DNA of 64,000 bases from Edaphochlamys debaryana (GCA_016858145.1 JAEHOE010000076.1:186001-250000); one strand, 5' to 3'; shown: positions 24,171 to 37,500, numbered from the stretch's first letter. A program made the numbers and translations. The notes: generated from the sequence alone by a model not told the origin.

Positions 24171-25839
24171 GCAGCGGAGGTCAGCGGCGTGCGCAGCAGC
24201 GCGGAGTGGTAGGAGCGGGCGGATGGAGCGCGGCAGGAGAGGAGGGGGTCTTGGGTTAGTGAGCGTTGAGTGGGCGCATGGCGGGGCCGCTTATGGGGCC
24301 GGGCCCCGGCGCCGCCTTGCGTGAGGAGCAGTGGAAGCCAGGAGCGATGAGCAGCTGGGGGGCATGGAGCCTGTGAACGGGGGCGAGGGTGGTTTGCAGG
24401 GGTGTGCGCCCCAGATACAAATGCTGTGTGGGTCTGCTTTGCGAGCTTGTCCTGAAGGGGTGCAGGGGTGACAGTAACCTGCGGCATGGCGGATGCCCCG
24501 TCGCGGATGCCCTAGTACCGGTAGCTACGTATTTTGCGAACGCTTGGAAAGCCAAAGGCTTTCACCTTGGCGTGGCCAGCGGGATGGCCCTAGCATGCAC
24601 AGTTGCCATGTCCCGGTTGCAGTGATGGTTTCCCATACGCCTGTCATGGTTGTGATGGCATACGACCATGGACAGGTGGCACAGCGGTGATAGTATTCGT
24701 TGGACTGCCGATAAACTACATGGAGTGGTAGGATAGGCTTGCGGATATGCGGATGGCGTATTAGGAGCGCTGGGGAAAGCGCGCTGCAAGAGAACGAGGG
24801 CTCTGCGCCGCCTGGTGCGGAGGTGTGTGGGCGATGACGCGCACGCACAGCGGGGCAATCCGTGTAACCTCCTGGAGAGAGTTGAGTCCTGCTGGCCTCG
24901 AGCTCACCATTTTCACCCTCAGCCTGCGGTTCGGCGGTCCTCCCAGTGTGAGGAGCTGGTAGCAACTCAGGGCAGCAGATGCAGCGCGGAGTGGCGAGTG
25001 GGAACGGGGAAGCTCAGGCGGGGAGTGAAGGTGTGAAGCAAAGCGCAATGCAGCGCAGAGACGATGGCGCGCTTGGCTCCAGGCCCCCAGTCACCTCGCG
25101 GCCGTGACGAAGCAAGAAGCGAGGATGAGAAGTGGGAGGCAGGGAGTGAAGGTTGTTGGGTTTTGCGGGGCACGCAGGAACGGCACTTTGATACGGGTGC
25201 ACGAGGGGCAACACGTGCGGGCACGTGTGACAGGTGTGGCAGGTGGGACGCCGTCAGAAACGCCACCGTCGCTCGCTCCCTGCACAAGCTCCCGCTGAGA
25301 GGGCTTGGAGCCCGGTGCGAGAGGTAGGTCGTAGGGCATTATTGCATGCGTTGCGTGCAACCGCTGCGCGTAGGGCGGCGTCGGTCGGTCCGTCGCCCCC
25401 AAAACCCCGACTGACGCCTGTGGCACTGAGGTTGCCATGCACTCTGGACAGGCACGCTTAGATGGCGAACGCAGAGACGGCCTCAGCGACAGCCCAGAGC
25501 AGGCAATTCACAGCAGAAACTCGGGCGGTTGGAAGCGGGTGCGATCCCTTGCTGTGATGCTCGAGCTTCCTTCCATACCGGAAGTTGCGGGCTTCCTATA
25601 CGGGTTTGCACTTGTGCGTGCCGCGCGGGATGTTGCGCGATCCGGGTAAGGGTCCAAGTTTGGACGTCGCGTACTCTTGAAATTGCCCCTCGGACGGTGG
25701 TTCGAATGAGCGGCTTCGTTCTCAACATGTGTGCTGCAGCTTTGTGTTGCTGCGATGTAGAAGCGACTGGACCTTTTGGTGCCGCAAGCGCCCCCCCGTA
25801 CTGGTCCTCTCCACGAGCTGAAGAAGCCCCTGACCGCCC
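24171..25839. other. 3' UTR of NII1 and spacer before NAR1
   Basis: No gene is seen. The segment 25,033-25,088 contains a ~45-bp word (GCAAAGCGCAATGCAG...GCGCTTGGCTCC) that recurs with few changes at 58,627-58,672. Confidence 0.4.
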
Positions 25840-25852
25840 TATAAGCTATAAG
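25840..25852 (+). promoter_or_regulatory. Twin TATA-like boxes of NAR1
   Basis: Two TATAAG words at 25,840-25,845 and 25,847-25,852, about 80 bp upstream of the NAR1 ATG, imply a short 5' UTR of around 50 nt. Confidence 0.5.
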
Positions 25853-25923
25853 CTCTGTCTATACGCCCATACATAATAATTCTTGTAAACGGAGGCTCGT
25901 TCAACCCCGACCTCGTTAACAAC

Positions 25924-27780
25924 ATGCTCAAGTCGGTCAGCACCCGCGCTGCGGCCTCGCCGCGTGCCACCGTGTCGCCTGTGCACCGGCTTTCGGCGCG
26001 GCGTGTGGTGATCGCTGGTACCGCGGCGCCCGTGGCCCCTATCGCGACGAACGGCGCCAATGGGAATGGCGCAACTGCCGCCATCGTGCCGGTGCGTGCG
26101 CTCTGGCTCCCAACAGCATCGCTCTAGTCCACAAAGCGTCACGTGCGTGCTAACGTCTCTCGCCCTGGTCGCAGGCCCCAGCCGCGCCCGCGACTCCGGC
26201 CCCGGCACCGCCCGCGCCCATCCCCGGCGTGCTCCCCCCTCCCGCCGCGTTCGCTGCCGTCGTGAACGCGGGCGCCGCCAAGGCCGCCATGCCCGGCTGG
26301 AAGAGCTTCGTCATGGGCATCATGGCTGGCTGCTACATCTCTTTCGGCGGCTTCATGGCCGTCACCGTGGCCACCATGTGCACGGGTGAGCGGGGTCTTC
26401 AGTGCGCGTGCAGACGGCACGCCTGCACGCCTGCAGCCCTGTCCGCCCTTCCCGCCTGGCGCACGCGAGCCCCCGCGAGCCGCTCGGTCCTTGCCCGAAG
26501 CCCGAACGACTTGCTCAACCGACCCACTTGCCTTCCCGTGTCTCCCCCTCCAGGCCTGGGCGTGGGCAGCCCCATCCTGACGCGCCTGGCCATGGGCGCG
26601 CTCTTCCCCTTCGGCCTGCTCATCACACTGGTGTGCGGCGCGGAGCTGTACACGGGCAACACGGCTCTTGTGGCTGCTGCTGTGGCGGAGAAGAAGGCGT
26701 CCGTGGGGGTGAGGGGCAGAGGGGGGGAAGAGGGTAGGGTGCGCTTACTCGGGAAGCAGAGTGGGCAGCGCGAGCCGACCTCTTATCCGTGCCCTCACTC
26801 CAACCCTCACCGTTGCCGCCACGTTCGCAACTTGCCAACTCCACACCGCCGATTCCTGCCCCGCAGGCCATGCTCCGCAACTGGGCCTGCTCCTACGCCG
26901 GCAACTTCGTGGGCTCCCTGCTCATGGCGGGGCTGGTGGTGGCCACGGGGCTGCTGGACACCAGCGGCGCCGCCAAGGCCATGACGGTGGCCAAGTGCTC
27001 GCTCCCCTTTGGTCAGGTGGGAGCTGGGGGCCGGGACCCTGGAGCGGGGCGGCGGGCGCTGCTGGCGGCGTGTGGGGGACGCGAGCTCTGGCGCGCCTCA
27101 CCATCCTTCAGTGTCTAAGCCGGCTGGTTGCCTTGAGATGACGTTGTTGAAGCAGCTCCGCTGAGTCTTGGTCTCCCTCCTCTGCTCTGCCCCCCAGGCG
27201 CTGGTGCGCGGCCTGCTGTGCAACTGGCTGGTGGTGGCGGCCGTGTGGATGGCGGCCGCCGCCACCAGCCTGCCCGGCAAGATGCTGGCGGCCTACCTGC
27301 CCGTCATGGCCTTCATCACGCTGGGGCTGGAGCACAGCGTAGCCAACATGTTCTTCTGCAGCCTCGGCATCGCGCAGGCAAGCGGGGACCGGGGGCCGGG
27401 GGACCGGGGGCGAAGGCGCCTTTGGGTTCCGCGCGCGGTTACCGTAGCAGGCCGAGCGGGACAAGGCGGCGAGAAGCTGGTAGCGCCTGGGGCCGCTGCA
27501 GAGTGCAGACGCCCGGCTGGCGTCCACATGGGCCTGGGCGCTGTGTCGGAGAGGACCGCTGCCGGGTGAGGTCTCCTCCCCACCTTACCCTGCCTCCCCC
27601 TTCATCCCTTCTCCACCCCCGCAGGGCGCCCCCGTGGCCTTCACCGACTTCCTCACCCGCAACCTGCTGCCCGTGACGCTAGGCAACACGCTGGCGGGCG
27701 TGCTGTGCATGGCGGCCGCCTACTGCCTGTGCTACGGCACCGCCAAGGCGCAGGAGGCGCCCAAGGCCAAGGCGGCGTAG
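25924..27780 (+). CDS. NAR1: Chloroplast nitrite transporter, formate/nitrite channel family
   Basis: Formate/nitrite transporter (FNT) family membrane protein. In Chlamydomonas NAR1.1 imports nitrite into the chloroplast for nitrite reductase. Six coding exons: 25,924-26,091, 26,175-26,385, 26,554-26,708, 26,867-27,016, 27,198-27,377, 27,625-27,780; 339 aa. The N-terminal ~75 residues are Ala/Arg/Val/Pro-rich and fit a transit peptide. The FNT body follows, with GIMAGCYISFGGFMAVTV, FPFGLLITLVCGAELYTGN, RNWACSYAGNFVGSLL, CNWLVVAAVWMA and LEHSVANMFF, giving about six membrane segments. The short C-terminus is Lys/Ala-rich. The intron after exon 5 begins GCAAGC rather than GT (27,378), a GC-AG intron. 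It is directly downstream of NII1 in the same orientation, so transport and reduction of nitrite are adjacent. TGTAA at 28,309-28,313 is the likely poly(A) signal. Confidence 0.95.
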
Positions 27781-28180
27781 GGGGGCGGCGCAGCACAGGG
27801 GGGACTGGGGCTGGGGTGGTGGGCAAAGGGGGCAGTGAGGTGAGCTTCTGTGGTGAGATACAACCGCGTCTTTGCGTCTGCGGGGTTCCTAGGCGTTTGA
27901 AGGGACGGCATCTTCGTGGGGGGCAGGGCAGGGGGCAGCGTGGGATGGGGCACGGGGGGACGCAGGATGGGGATGCGGAAAAATGAGCTTGTGTATCTAT
28001 CGGACTTGACGCCTGTGATGATGATGGCTTGCCAAACGGTTTGGTCGTGTCGGCAAGCAATAAGGCCAGGACGGAGCTTAACACCGGACAAAGGTCCGGT
28101 AACTGCATCAGCTGGCCTGATTGACTGACTGGGGTCACTGGGCCTGAGGACCCCTGACCCCTTGACGGTGGTAGTATCGG

Positions 28181-28240
28181 TATGCAGGGTACGGCGGTAG
28201 TATGCAGGGTACGACGGTAGAATGCAGGGTACGGCGGTAC
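28181..28240. repeat. Tandem repeat, three 20-bp units
   Basis: Three consecutive copies of TATGCAGGGTACGGCGGTAG with one or two changes each. It lies in the 3' UTR of NAR1, between the convergent ends of NAR1 and the large minus-strand gene. Confidence 0.85.
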
Positions 28241-28581
28241 GCCTTAAATCCAACGATCTGTGTCACACGGATGCCTCGATTTCAGTGAACTGTGAACAGC
28301 AACAAGGATGTAAGAGGAGGTCTTTGCGGCCCCTGACAGCGCCTGGCCCGGGCCCAACCGGGTCAAGTTCAATGGCCTCTTAATCTACTCGAGGCTCTCT
28401 GTCTGCCCTCTTGGCACCTAACTGCTTCAGCGCTACCACCTGACAATGTTGCGACAGCGACGCCTGCCCACGGTCGAACGGTCTAACCTATCTTCATGAC
28501 TTCAGGCAACGTCTCCACTACCTGCGGCGCAGATCTCACAGCGCCAATCGCAGCGTGGGCGTTGGCGTATGCAAGCCCTGC

Positions 28582-31500
28582 TCACGCCATCACCCATCCC
28601 CCGCGGCCGCCGCCCCCGCCCCCGCCCCCGCCTCCTCCGCCACCTCGTCCGCCACCCCAGTTGGCGCCGCCCCTGCCCCCACCACGCCCCCTCCCGCCCT
28701 GCCCCCCCCCCTGGCCCTGGCCCTGCCCCTGCTGCTGACCCCCGCCCCGCCCCCCGCCCCGGCCCTTCTGACCGCTGCCCGGGTGCTGGCCCCCCTGGCC
28801 CCCCGCCGGCGAGCGAGGGAAGCCCTCACCACCGCCGCCCCATCCACCGGCACCACCTCCTCGGCCTCCCCCGCCTCGCCCGCCCCCGCCCCCACCCCGG
28901 CCGCCTCCCCGGGGAGGGCCACCCCATCCTCCTCCACCTCCTCCGTCCCCTCGCCCTCCCCAGTGCCCCCCACCGCCGCCGCCCCAGTCACCACCACCAC
29001 CACCGCCACCTCCTCCACCGCCCCAGCCCACTCCCCCTCCTCCTCCTCCAGGACCACCGCCGCCCCTGCCTCCGCCACCGCCTCCACCGCTGCCACCACC
29101 GCCGCCGCCAAAGCCTTGCTGCTGCGCGGCCCCGCCCCGCTTGGGCTTCTTGGGGGCCTTGACCTTGCGCACTCCGCCCTGCGGCCCGCCCGGCCCCGCG
29201 GCCGCCCCAGCCCCAGCCCCAGCGCCCCCAGCCGCCTGCTCCTTGCGCTTCTTCGCCTGCTTTCTCAGCTCCCTGGCAAGCGTCTTGTTGTACTTCTTGG
29301 CCTTAGGCGCCGCCTGAGCCTCCGGGCCCGGTCCCGGCTGGGCCTGCGCCTGCGGGCCCGGCTGGGCCTGCACCTGCGGTCCCGCTTGGGCCTGCGCTTG
29401 TGGCTCCTGCTGGCCCTGCTTGGCCTGGCTCCGCCGGCGCCGCTCCATCTCCGCCTCCCTCCTCCGCGCCTTGGCCACCTGCACCCTCAGCTTGCGCTTG
29501 TTGGGCTTATCCAGGCTCTGCCCCTTGCCCTTGCCCTTGCCCTGGGCTTGCCCCTGCCCCTGGGCTTGCCCATGGCCCTGCGCCTGGCCCTGCCCCTGGG
29601 CTTGCCCCTTCTTCTTGGGCGGGCGCTGCTCCTGCCGCTGGCCCTGCCGCCTGCCGCCGCCGGCACCGTGGCCGCCGTCGTCCCCGCCCCCGCCGCCCCC
29701 GTCCTCGCCGCCCTCGTCGTCCCGCAGTCGCTTGCTGCGGTGCGTCGAGGTGCCCACGGTGGCCGCAGCGGCGGCGCTCAGGCGCTGGGCGTGGCGCGTC
29801 CTGTGGAGAAACGGAGAGGGAGCGAGCAGGGCTGATTGAGTCGTGGGCAGGGGCGTCAACCGGCTGGGCTCCTCGCTGCGCTCCTCAAGCCCCGGTCTCC
29901 ACCCGCCTGTCCTCTGACCTCCAAAGGGGTGGTGGACCAGGTCCACACCAGCCCCATGCCCTCCTGGCCCCCGCCCCCACCACTTCCCCGAATGCACGCC
30001 CCCGAAACACATGCGCCCCCGCGCACCGTGTCCGCGCCACCGCGTCCCCCCGCCCCAGCGCCAGCTCGGGGTCCAGGATGCGCCGCAGCAGCGGGTAGCC
30101 GCCGGCGCCGTGCCCCAGGCCCAGGCCCGAGGGGGCTGGGCCCGCCGGCTCGCTGCGGTGCGAGCCGTCCGCCTGCACCTGGGCCCACAGGGAGGCCTCC
30201 AGCGCCTCGGCGGCCTCGGCGTCGGCGTCGGGGTTGGGCTGCGGACGGGGGGGAGGGGCAGCGAGGGGGGGCGGGCATCAAGGGCGGGGGTGCATGGCGG
30301 CGGGGGACCATGCCCGGCTCCAAGTCCAGATTCCCCCGAGTCCTCCTCCCGACCACGCACACGCACACGCACCCCTAGCCCGCTTCCCCCTTCCCCCCCA
30401 CCTCCAGCAGGGAGGTGGCTGCGTCGTCGAAGGCCTGCAGCACCGCCCCCACGTTGAAGGAGCTGGGGGAGGGAGTGGGTCGTGGAGTGGGGGGGTCGCG
30501 GGGTGGGCAGGTGCGTTGGACTTGGGGCAGGATGCTCGAGCAGCGTCCACAGGCAGGGCGGGCCAGGGCCGACCCACATCAGCATCCGCCCCCGCCCCCG
30601 CCCACGCCCCTCCACACATCCCCCACTCCACCCCTGGGGAGAGCGCTCACCCCTGTCCCACGTCCTTGCCCCGCTGCTGCGGGTCCTCCACCGCCAGCAG
30701 CGCCGCCTCGGGCCGCCCCCGGTAGCCGCGGCTCCAGGCGGGCAGCTTGGCCGCCACGCCCCCGCGCAGTATGGACACGGCCTCGCGGTGGGGGTCCAGC
30801 AGGCGGCCGAAGCTGGGGTGGGCGGGGGGAGGGGGGTGAGAGTGGGTGGGAGCGGGTGCAGGGAGAGGGTGCAAGGTGCGCATGAGGAGCGAGGGTGGGG
30901 AGGAGGGAGACGGTCAGGAAGGGCACCCGCGTTTGCGACACTCGGGAGAGTGTGGCGATGGCGCAGCGCCAGGGCAGGGCAGGGGCAGGGGCTGCAGCGG
31001 CGCTGTTCACTGCGCGGACAGGACTTCCACTCCCCTTCCCTCCCATCCCCTCCCCGGCTCACCGTATGAAGAAGCCGTACAGCAGCTCCCCCAGGTCCGC
31101 CCCCCCGGGCACCTCCTGCGTAGCCAGCGCCCGAAGGTACGACAGCTGCGCCTCGCCCAGCCCCGCGCCGGCAGCCGCCACCTCCGCCGCCGCCACAGCG
31201 CCGCCGCCGCCGCCGCCAGCACCCCGACCGCCTCCCCTCCCACCGCCTCCGCCACCGCCGCCGCGCATAGCGGCGCCAGCGGTCATGAGAGCCGCAGCCT
31301 CCGACGCGGCGGCGGCGGCCTCCGCCAGCGCCGCCATCTCCCTGTCGTGCAGCTCCGCCGCGTCAGCGGCGGTGGCGGCGCCGTCGCCTGCGCCGCTGCC
31401 GCCGCCTGCGCCCTGGGGCCCGGCGGCGGGGCTGCCCACGTCCCCCACGTCAGCGGCCCCTTTCCAGCCGCTGCTGCGCCGCCGTGTGAGGGCCTCGGGG

Positions 31501-34500
31501 GCTGCACCCTGCTTCTGCTCCTGGACCTGCTCCTCCTCCTCCTCCCCCCCAGTCTCCACGGGCAGCATCTCCGCCTCCATGGCTTCCCGCAGCTCCTCCA
31601 GCTCGTCGCCGCCCTCCCAGTGCAGATCCAGATCCAGATCCTCATCTTCGTCCGCCGCCACCGCAGTGCCCTCCGTGCCGCTGTCGCTCCCTGAGCCGTC
31701 GCTGCCGCTGCCTCCGACCCACTCGTCCTGATCTGCCCCGTCACCTCCCCCTGCCCCTGCCCCTTTCCCTTCCCCTTCCGTCGGGCGGCCGCCAGCTTTC
31801 GTGTCCGAACCGGAGTCGGACTCGCCGGACGCATCATCACCGGACCGTCCCGGACCGGCGCCATCGCCGGCCGCCGGTTCGGAATCGGACGAGCTGCCGT
31901 AGTCCGTACTGGCGGCGTCATCATCAGCAACCGCCCAACCGCCGCCGCCGCGGCGGACGTCCGAGTCCCACTCGTGCCGCTGCCGCTTGGCGGACGGCCC
32001 CGCGCCGGGCCCGCCGCCGCCGCCTGCGCTGCCGCGCGCCCGCGCCTCCGCCGCCTCCGCCGCCTTGAGCACGGGGGTGGCGTCGTAGCCCTCGGCCTGC
32101 GCCCAACGGATGGGGGCGCACGACAGTTGCCGGCGAGGTCCGTGCAGTCCGGGAGCCTGCCCCTCCGCTCTTCCTCTCGTGCACTGCCTGTGCGGCCCCT
32201 TCCCCCCCATACACAGCTACACCTCCTCTCAGACTCCAGTGCCACCGCCGCCCCTAAGCCCGCTTTCCACCCTCCCCTCCCCCCCACCTGCAGGTGCGCT
32301 ATGGCCATGTTGACCAGGGAGTAGGAGGAGAGGCCTCCCGTGAACACCTCATTCAGGCCCGACTCCTTGAGCAGCGCCTGGGGGTGGGGGGCGGGGGGGA
32401 GAGCAGTGGAGGGGGGTCGGGGGTCCATGAGGAGGAGAGGGAGCGAGGGAACAAGGGTTCGGGACCCGGGGGCGAGTCTACGGCGGGCGTCCCGCACCAC
32501 CACAACCCCATCCCACCAACTCTCGTTCCCCATACCTAATTCCTCACACGGAAGCCCGCCCCAGCCCCCAGCCGCGCCCCAGCCCCACCCACCTTGGCCA
32601 CCAGGCACAGCGGCCGCAGCGGCGGCAGCCACGCGATGGCCCGCTGCACCAGCGCCACCGCCGCCGCGCCGTTGGCGGCACCCAGCGAGATGTCCGCCGC
32701 CACGCCGCCGCCGCCGCCCAGGCCGCCGCCGCCGCCGCCGCCCCCCCTCAGCGGCCGGCCGTCCTCGCCCGGGGGCAGCAGCGTGGTCTTGACGATGGGC
32801 ACCTGGGGGGGAGTGGCAGGAGGGGGAGGGGAGGACACGAGAGCGAATCAAAGGGGGGTTAGGGAACGAGGGTTGCTGGGTGCGGGCGCGCTGCGAGGGG
32901 CGGCGGCCGGTGCTGGTCCTTCCCTGGGAGGAGGCCGCGAGCGTGGAGCCGACGGCCCTGGCTCAGGTGCCGTTACGCTGTATCCGTGTGGCGCTGGACT
33001 CAAGGCCCCACTCCGCCCCACGACTCCGCCCGCAACCCCGCCGCTGCCCCACCTTGGCGCGGATGAGGGAGGAGTGGCGGCACAGCCCCGCCCGCCCCAG
33101 CGCCCGCGACAGGGACTCCAGCATGCGGGCCGCACTGTTGCGGGCGTGACCCGTGAAGCCCTGGGCGAAGAAGGGGGCGAGGTAAGGAAGACGGCAGCGG
33201 TTGGGGAAGCGAACGCCATGCGGAAGCCTGATGCCAACAGTGCCGGGCAGGCAGCGGCAAAACAGCCCCTCCGGCTTGCCCTCCGCCAGGAACCAGACAG
33301 CTCTCCGCTGCCCCCCTCCCCCGTTTCTCGCCGTACCCCCACCACCCCCTCTCCCTGCCCCCCACCTCCGCCGCGCTGTGCATGCGCGGCCCCACCCCCA
33401 GCACCACCAGGTCCAGGTCGGAGCCGGGCAGGGCCAGGCCGGCGGCCTTTGGGGGGGCAAGGGAAAGGAGGGGGAAGAGGAGGAGGGAAAGGGGAAAGGC
33501 GGGTGGTGAGGGGTATGATGATGCGGGGGCGCGGGCCGAGCTCGGACACGGGTCCAGTGACGGAGCAGCGTCAGGGATGAAGATGCCCCCACCAACCCAG
33601 GAGCGGCTCACCTGAGATCCGAACAGGACCACCCGCGCCCCCGGCCACAGCCCCTCCACCACCGCCTGCACCGCCGCCAGCGCCCGACCCAGCGCCGCCA
33701 GCTCCGCCTCCGTCGGCGCCGCCTCCGCCGCGAACGCCGCCACCTCCGAGTGCAGCGGCGACAGAGGCCGCCGCCGCCCATGCGCGTCCGGCCCCTGCGG
33801 CCCCTGGGGGCCCCGAGCCTGGCCGGACCCAGAGGCCCCCCTACCGCTGGGGCCAGCGCCGGGGCTGGGGCTGGGGCCGGGGTCGGCAGCGGCAGGGAGT
33901 GCCCAGGGCCGGCCGTAGAGCGGCGCTGCGCCGGGCAGGGAGGGGTCGGGCTGCGGCCGGCGCGCGGAGAGCAGGTCGGGGCCGGTGGCCGGCTCCCAGG
34001 CGGCGCGGGGTCGCTTGCCCAGGGCGGGGGCCGAGTGCGGGGCGGGCGTGAGTGCCGGCGCGCTCGACTGGCCCTGGCCCCTGCCTTGGGGCGGGGCCGT
34101 GGCGGGTGCGGCTGCCGGTGCTGACTTGGCCGCGGGTGCGGGTGTGGCGGCCGCCTGCGCTTGGCTGCGCGGCTGTGCCTTGCCGCCCGCCGGCTCCGCC
34201 TGCGCAGGAGCAGCTGCCGCGGGGCCCTGCGGCACCGCTTTGGGAGCTGCCGCCTTGGCTGCAGTCGCCGGGGCCGGGGCTGCGGCCGGCGCCTTGGCCT
34301 TGGCCTCCGCTGGAGCGGGGTCCTGGGTGCGGTCGCGGCCGGCCGGGGCCTCCTGCTTCACCGCCGCCGGGCGGCTGGGGCCAGCGGGGGCCGCCGCCGC
34401 CGCCGCGGGTGCGGATGCTTTTGCGGTGGGGGCCCAGGGCGGGCCCAGCGCGGCCCAGGCGTCCCCCCACACCGCCGCCGCGGCCTCGGCGCTCTCGCCC

Positions 34501-37500
34501 GCTGCCAGGGAGCGGAAGGCCTCGCGCGCTGCCTCCGCGGGCGGCAGCCGCAGCGGCACGTACCTGGGGGGGGGCGAGGCAGGGGAGGGCAGGAGCCGGA
34601 GCCATGTGGGTTGGTGGTGGGAGGACACTCAGAGCGCCCTTTCCCGCCTCACCCGTCCCGCGTTGGCAACAAGCCACTTAGCACGCCTAGCGTTACGGGT
34701 ACCCAGCCTTGATAACAACGGGGTCCTCCCCGTACCACCCCCGCCACTGCCCGTTCCGTTCCACGGCCCCCTCCACCCCCCATCCTCGCCCCCCACCTGG
34801 TGGACGCCTGCGGGCCGGTGAGGGTGCCCAGCACGCCCCGCTCCGCCAGCCACTCGCACCCCACGTGCACCAGCGGCGCCAGCGCCTGCGCCAGCGGCTC
34901 CGCCAGCCCCGCCGCCAGCGTCATCACGTCCGTCGGGTGCGCCGCCGACGCCGACGCCGCCACCGCCGCCACCTGGCGCACCAGGTGCGTCAGCGCCGGC
35001 GGCACCGCCGGCAGCGGCGCCGCCTGCCCGGCGTCGCTGCCGCCGGGGCCGTGCGCCGCCAGCCACCGCTCCTCCGCCCGCACGGCGGCGTGCAGCGCGT
35101 CCGACAGCTGTGCGGCGCTGACGAAGCCCTCGCCTCCGCCGCCGCCACCGCCGCCTGCGGGCCGCCGCTGGGGCTCGTCGTCCGAGCCGGCGGCGTGCGG
35201 GTGCAGGTGCAGGTGCGCGGGGGGCACCTCGTAGGCGGGGCCCAGGGGCGCGTGCGGGGCCTCCCGCAGCAGGCCCTCGCGCAGCGCCGCCTCCAGGGCC
35301 CGCTCCGTCAGGTCCCGCAGCAGCTGGGGGCAGGGGAGGAGGGGGCAGCAGCAGCAGCAGCAGCAGTTGGGCACCGGTTGATGGAGGTGGGGCGATCGCG
35401 CAAGCTAAGGGCTGCAGCTCGAGCTCGTTGCGGGTGGAACTGACTGCAGAACCGCCTGCCCGCAAAGCCGCCCCTGGCAACCCGCCCGCCCCTGCTTACC
35501 GGCTTGCTCCTGCAGCGCGTCTGGTGCTGCATGCGACGCTCCACCACCCCCAGCACCTGCTCCCGCGGCGCCAGGCCCCGCAGCGCCTCCGCCCCCGCCG
35601 CCATCACCGCCGCCAGAGCCAGCCGCAGCCGAGGGTCGGCCTCAAGGCGGCCGTGCCCCTCGCGCTTGGACAAACGGACCCAGCGCCCGCCGCGGCGGCC
35701 GCCGCCGCTGCCGCCGCCAGGGCCGTCGTCGGCCGCCGCGAAGGCAGCGGCGGCGTCGGCAGCGGCGGCGGCAGCTTCGGCGTCGCTGATGGGGGCGGCG
35801 TGCTCCGAGACCAGGGCGAACGTCGCTGCCTCCAGCTCCCGCTGGCGCCGCCGGTCCGCCGCCTCCGGGGCAGTGGCACCCGCCAATGCCGCCGCCGCCG
35901 GCGTCAGGCTGTCGGCGGCGGCCTCACCAGCGGCGGCGGCGGCCCTCTGCAGGCGGCGGCGTTCCTTCCTGTGCAGCGCCTTCAGGTCTGGCCCCGCTGC
36001 AGCGGCGGCGGAGGCGGCAGCGTGCTCGGCAGCGGCGGCGGTGGCGGCAGCGGCGGACTGGCACAGCCTCGTCGCCCAGGCTGGCATGTGCATTCCTGCC
36101 GGGGCAGCTTTCGGCGCCGTCGCCTCGCCGCTGCCGGTGGCACCGTCCTGCGGGCCCTCGCTGCCAGCCGGCTGCCGCCGGTCCCCCCGCGCCTCGTCCC
36201 GCCGCCGCTGCCGCTCAATCTGCTTCTGCAGTCGCTTGGCGGTCCGGTCGTTGGCATCCGCATCGCCGCCACCCCCGCCTCCGCCTCCGCCATCGCCTCC
36301 GCCACCTCCGTCGCCGCCTCCGTCGCCGCCGTTGCCGTTGGCGTCGTCGTCGCGGCGGCGGGGCGGCTCCCAGTCGTTGCCCCAAACGCTGCCGGCGGCG
36401 CCGATGGCGGCCTCGTCGTACGGCTCGCCGGCCGCCAGGGAGTTCAGCGCGCGGCGGGTGGCGGCAGGGTCTGGCAGCTCCACCGCCGCATAGCTGCATG
36501 GCAGACACAAGAAGTCGCAGGGAGAGGCAACAGTGGGTCGCAAGAGGCAATCGAAAGGAGAGCGGACCGGCAGTCCCTCCTCCCCGTCCCGCTCCCGCCC
36601 CGCCCCGCCCCGCCCCGCACCCACCGCACGGCCGCCTGCGGGCAGCGCAGCGCGCGCAGCACGCCCCGCGCCTCCAGCTCCGCCAGCACAGGGCCCATGC
36701 CCGCGCGGTCCGCCAGAAGCGCCTCCGCCAGCGGCTTCTCCAGGTCCTTGGCAGCAACCTGAGCAGGGCCAACAAGAGGGAACCGGTCAAACAGTGGGTG
36801 AGTGAAATCTAGGAAGCAGTGAACAACCGCACGCGCGTTTCGGGCCCTGCTGTTGTTATGTGAGCAGCCCCTCATGACCCGCCCAACAGACCCGCACGGA
36901 CGCTATCACGCCCGCCCGCACGCACCTCCACCTCGGCCACCAGGACGCCGCTCCGGTCCTGCAGGTCCCCCACGACCTGCAGCAGCAGGTGCTGCAGGCA
37001 GGCGCGCAGCACCGACCAGCCGCCGTCCCCAGCGTCACCCGCACCCGCCTCGCCGCCACCGCCAGCCCCGGCGCCGCTGGCGGCGGCCGCAGCTGTCCCG
37101 TTGGTGGCGGGGGCGGCGGCGGGGGCAGCGGCGGGGGCAGCGGCGGGGGCAGGCGCAGGGCCCTCATCGTCTGAGTCGTCTAGATCGATGCAGATGGGGG
37201 CATCGGCGGCGCCAGTGCCATTGGCAGCCTGTGCCGCCACCGCCTGCGCTGCTGCCGCTGCCTCACGCTGTTCCTGCAGTGCCCGCTCCTCCCGCTGCCG
37301 CGCGATCGCCGCTGCCACCCCCTCGGGGAAGCACTCCTGCGGTTAAAGGGCCGCGGGGTCGCGTCAGGGGCAAGCATCGTAACACCTGCCTCAGAATCAT
37401 CGTCCCCCTGTCCCTTCCCCCGCGCCTCTGGCTCCTGCCCCTGCTCCTGCCCTGTAACGCACCCCCCCTTCCTCCTCCCTCCTGCCGCCCCGCTGCCCCC

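Noticed and set aside
28555..29835. 426-codon plus-strand frame rich in Pro/Ala/Leu
   Set aside because: It is the reverse complement of the Gly/Arg-rich and GQAQ-repeat coding tract of the minus-strand fusion gene; codon pattern and domains support only the minus strand.
30813..31062. Read-through of introns in the fusion gene as one 826-codon frame
   Set aside because: The intervening stretches carry donor and acceptor signals, and removing them restores conserved polymerase motifs (DVGQG|SFN).
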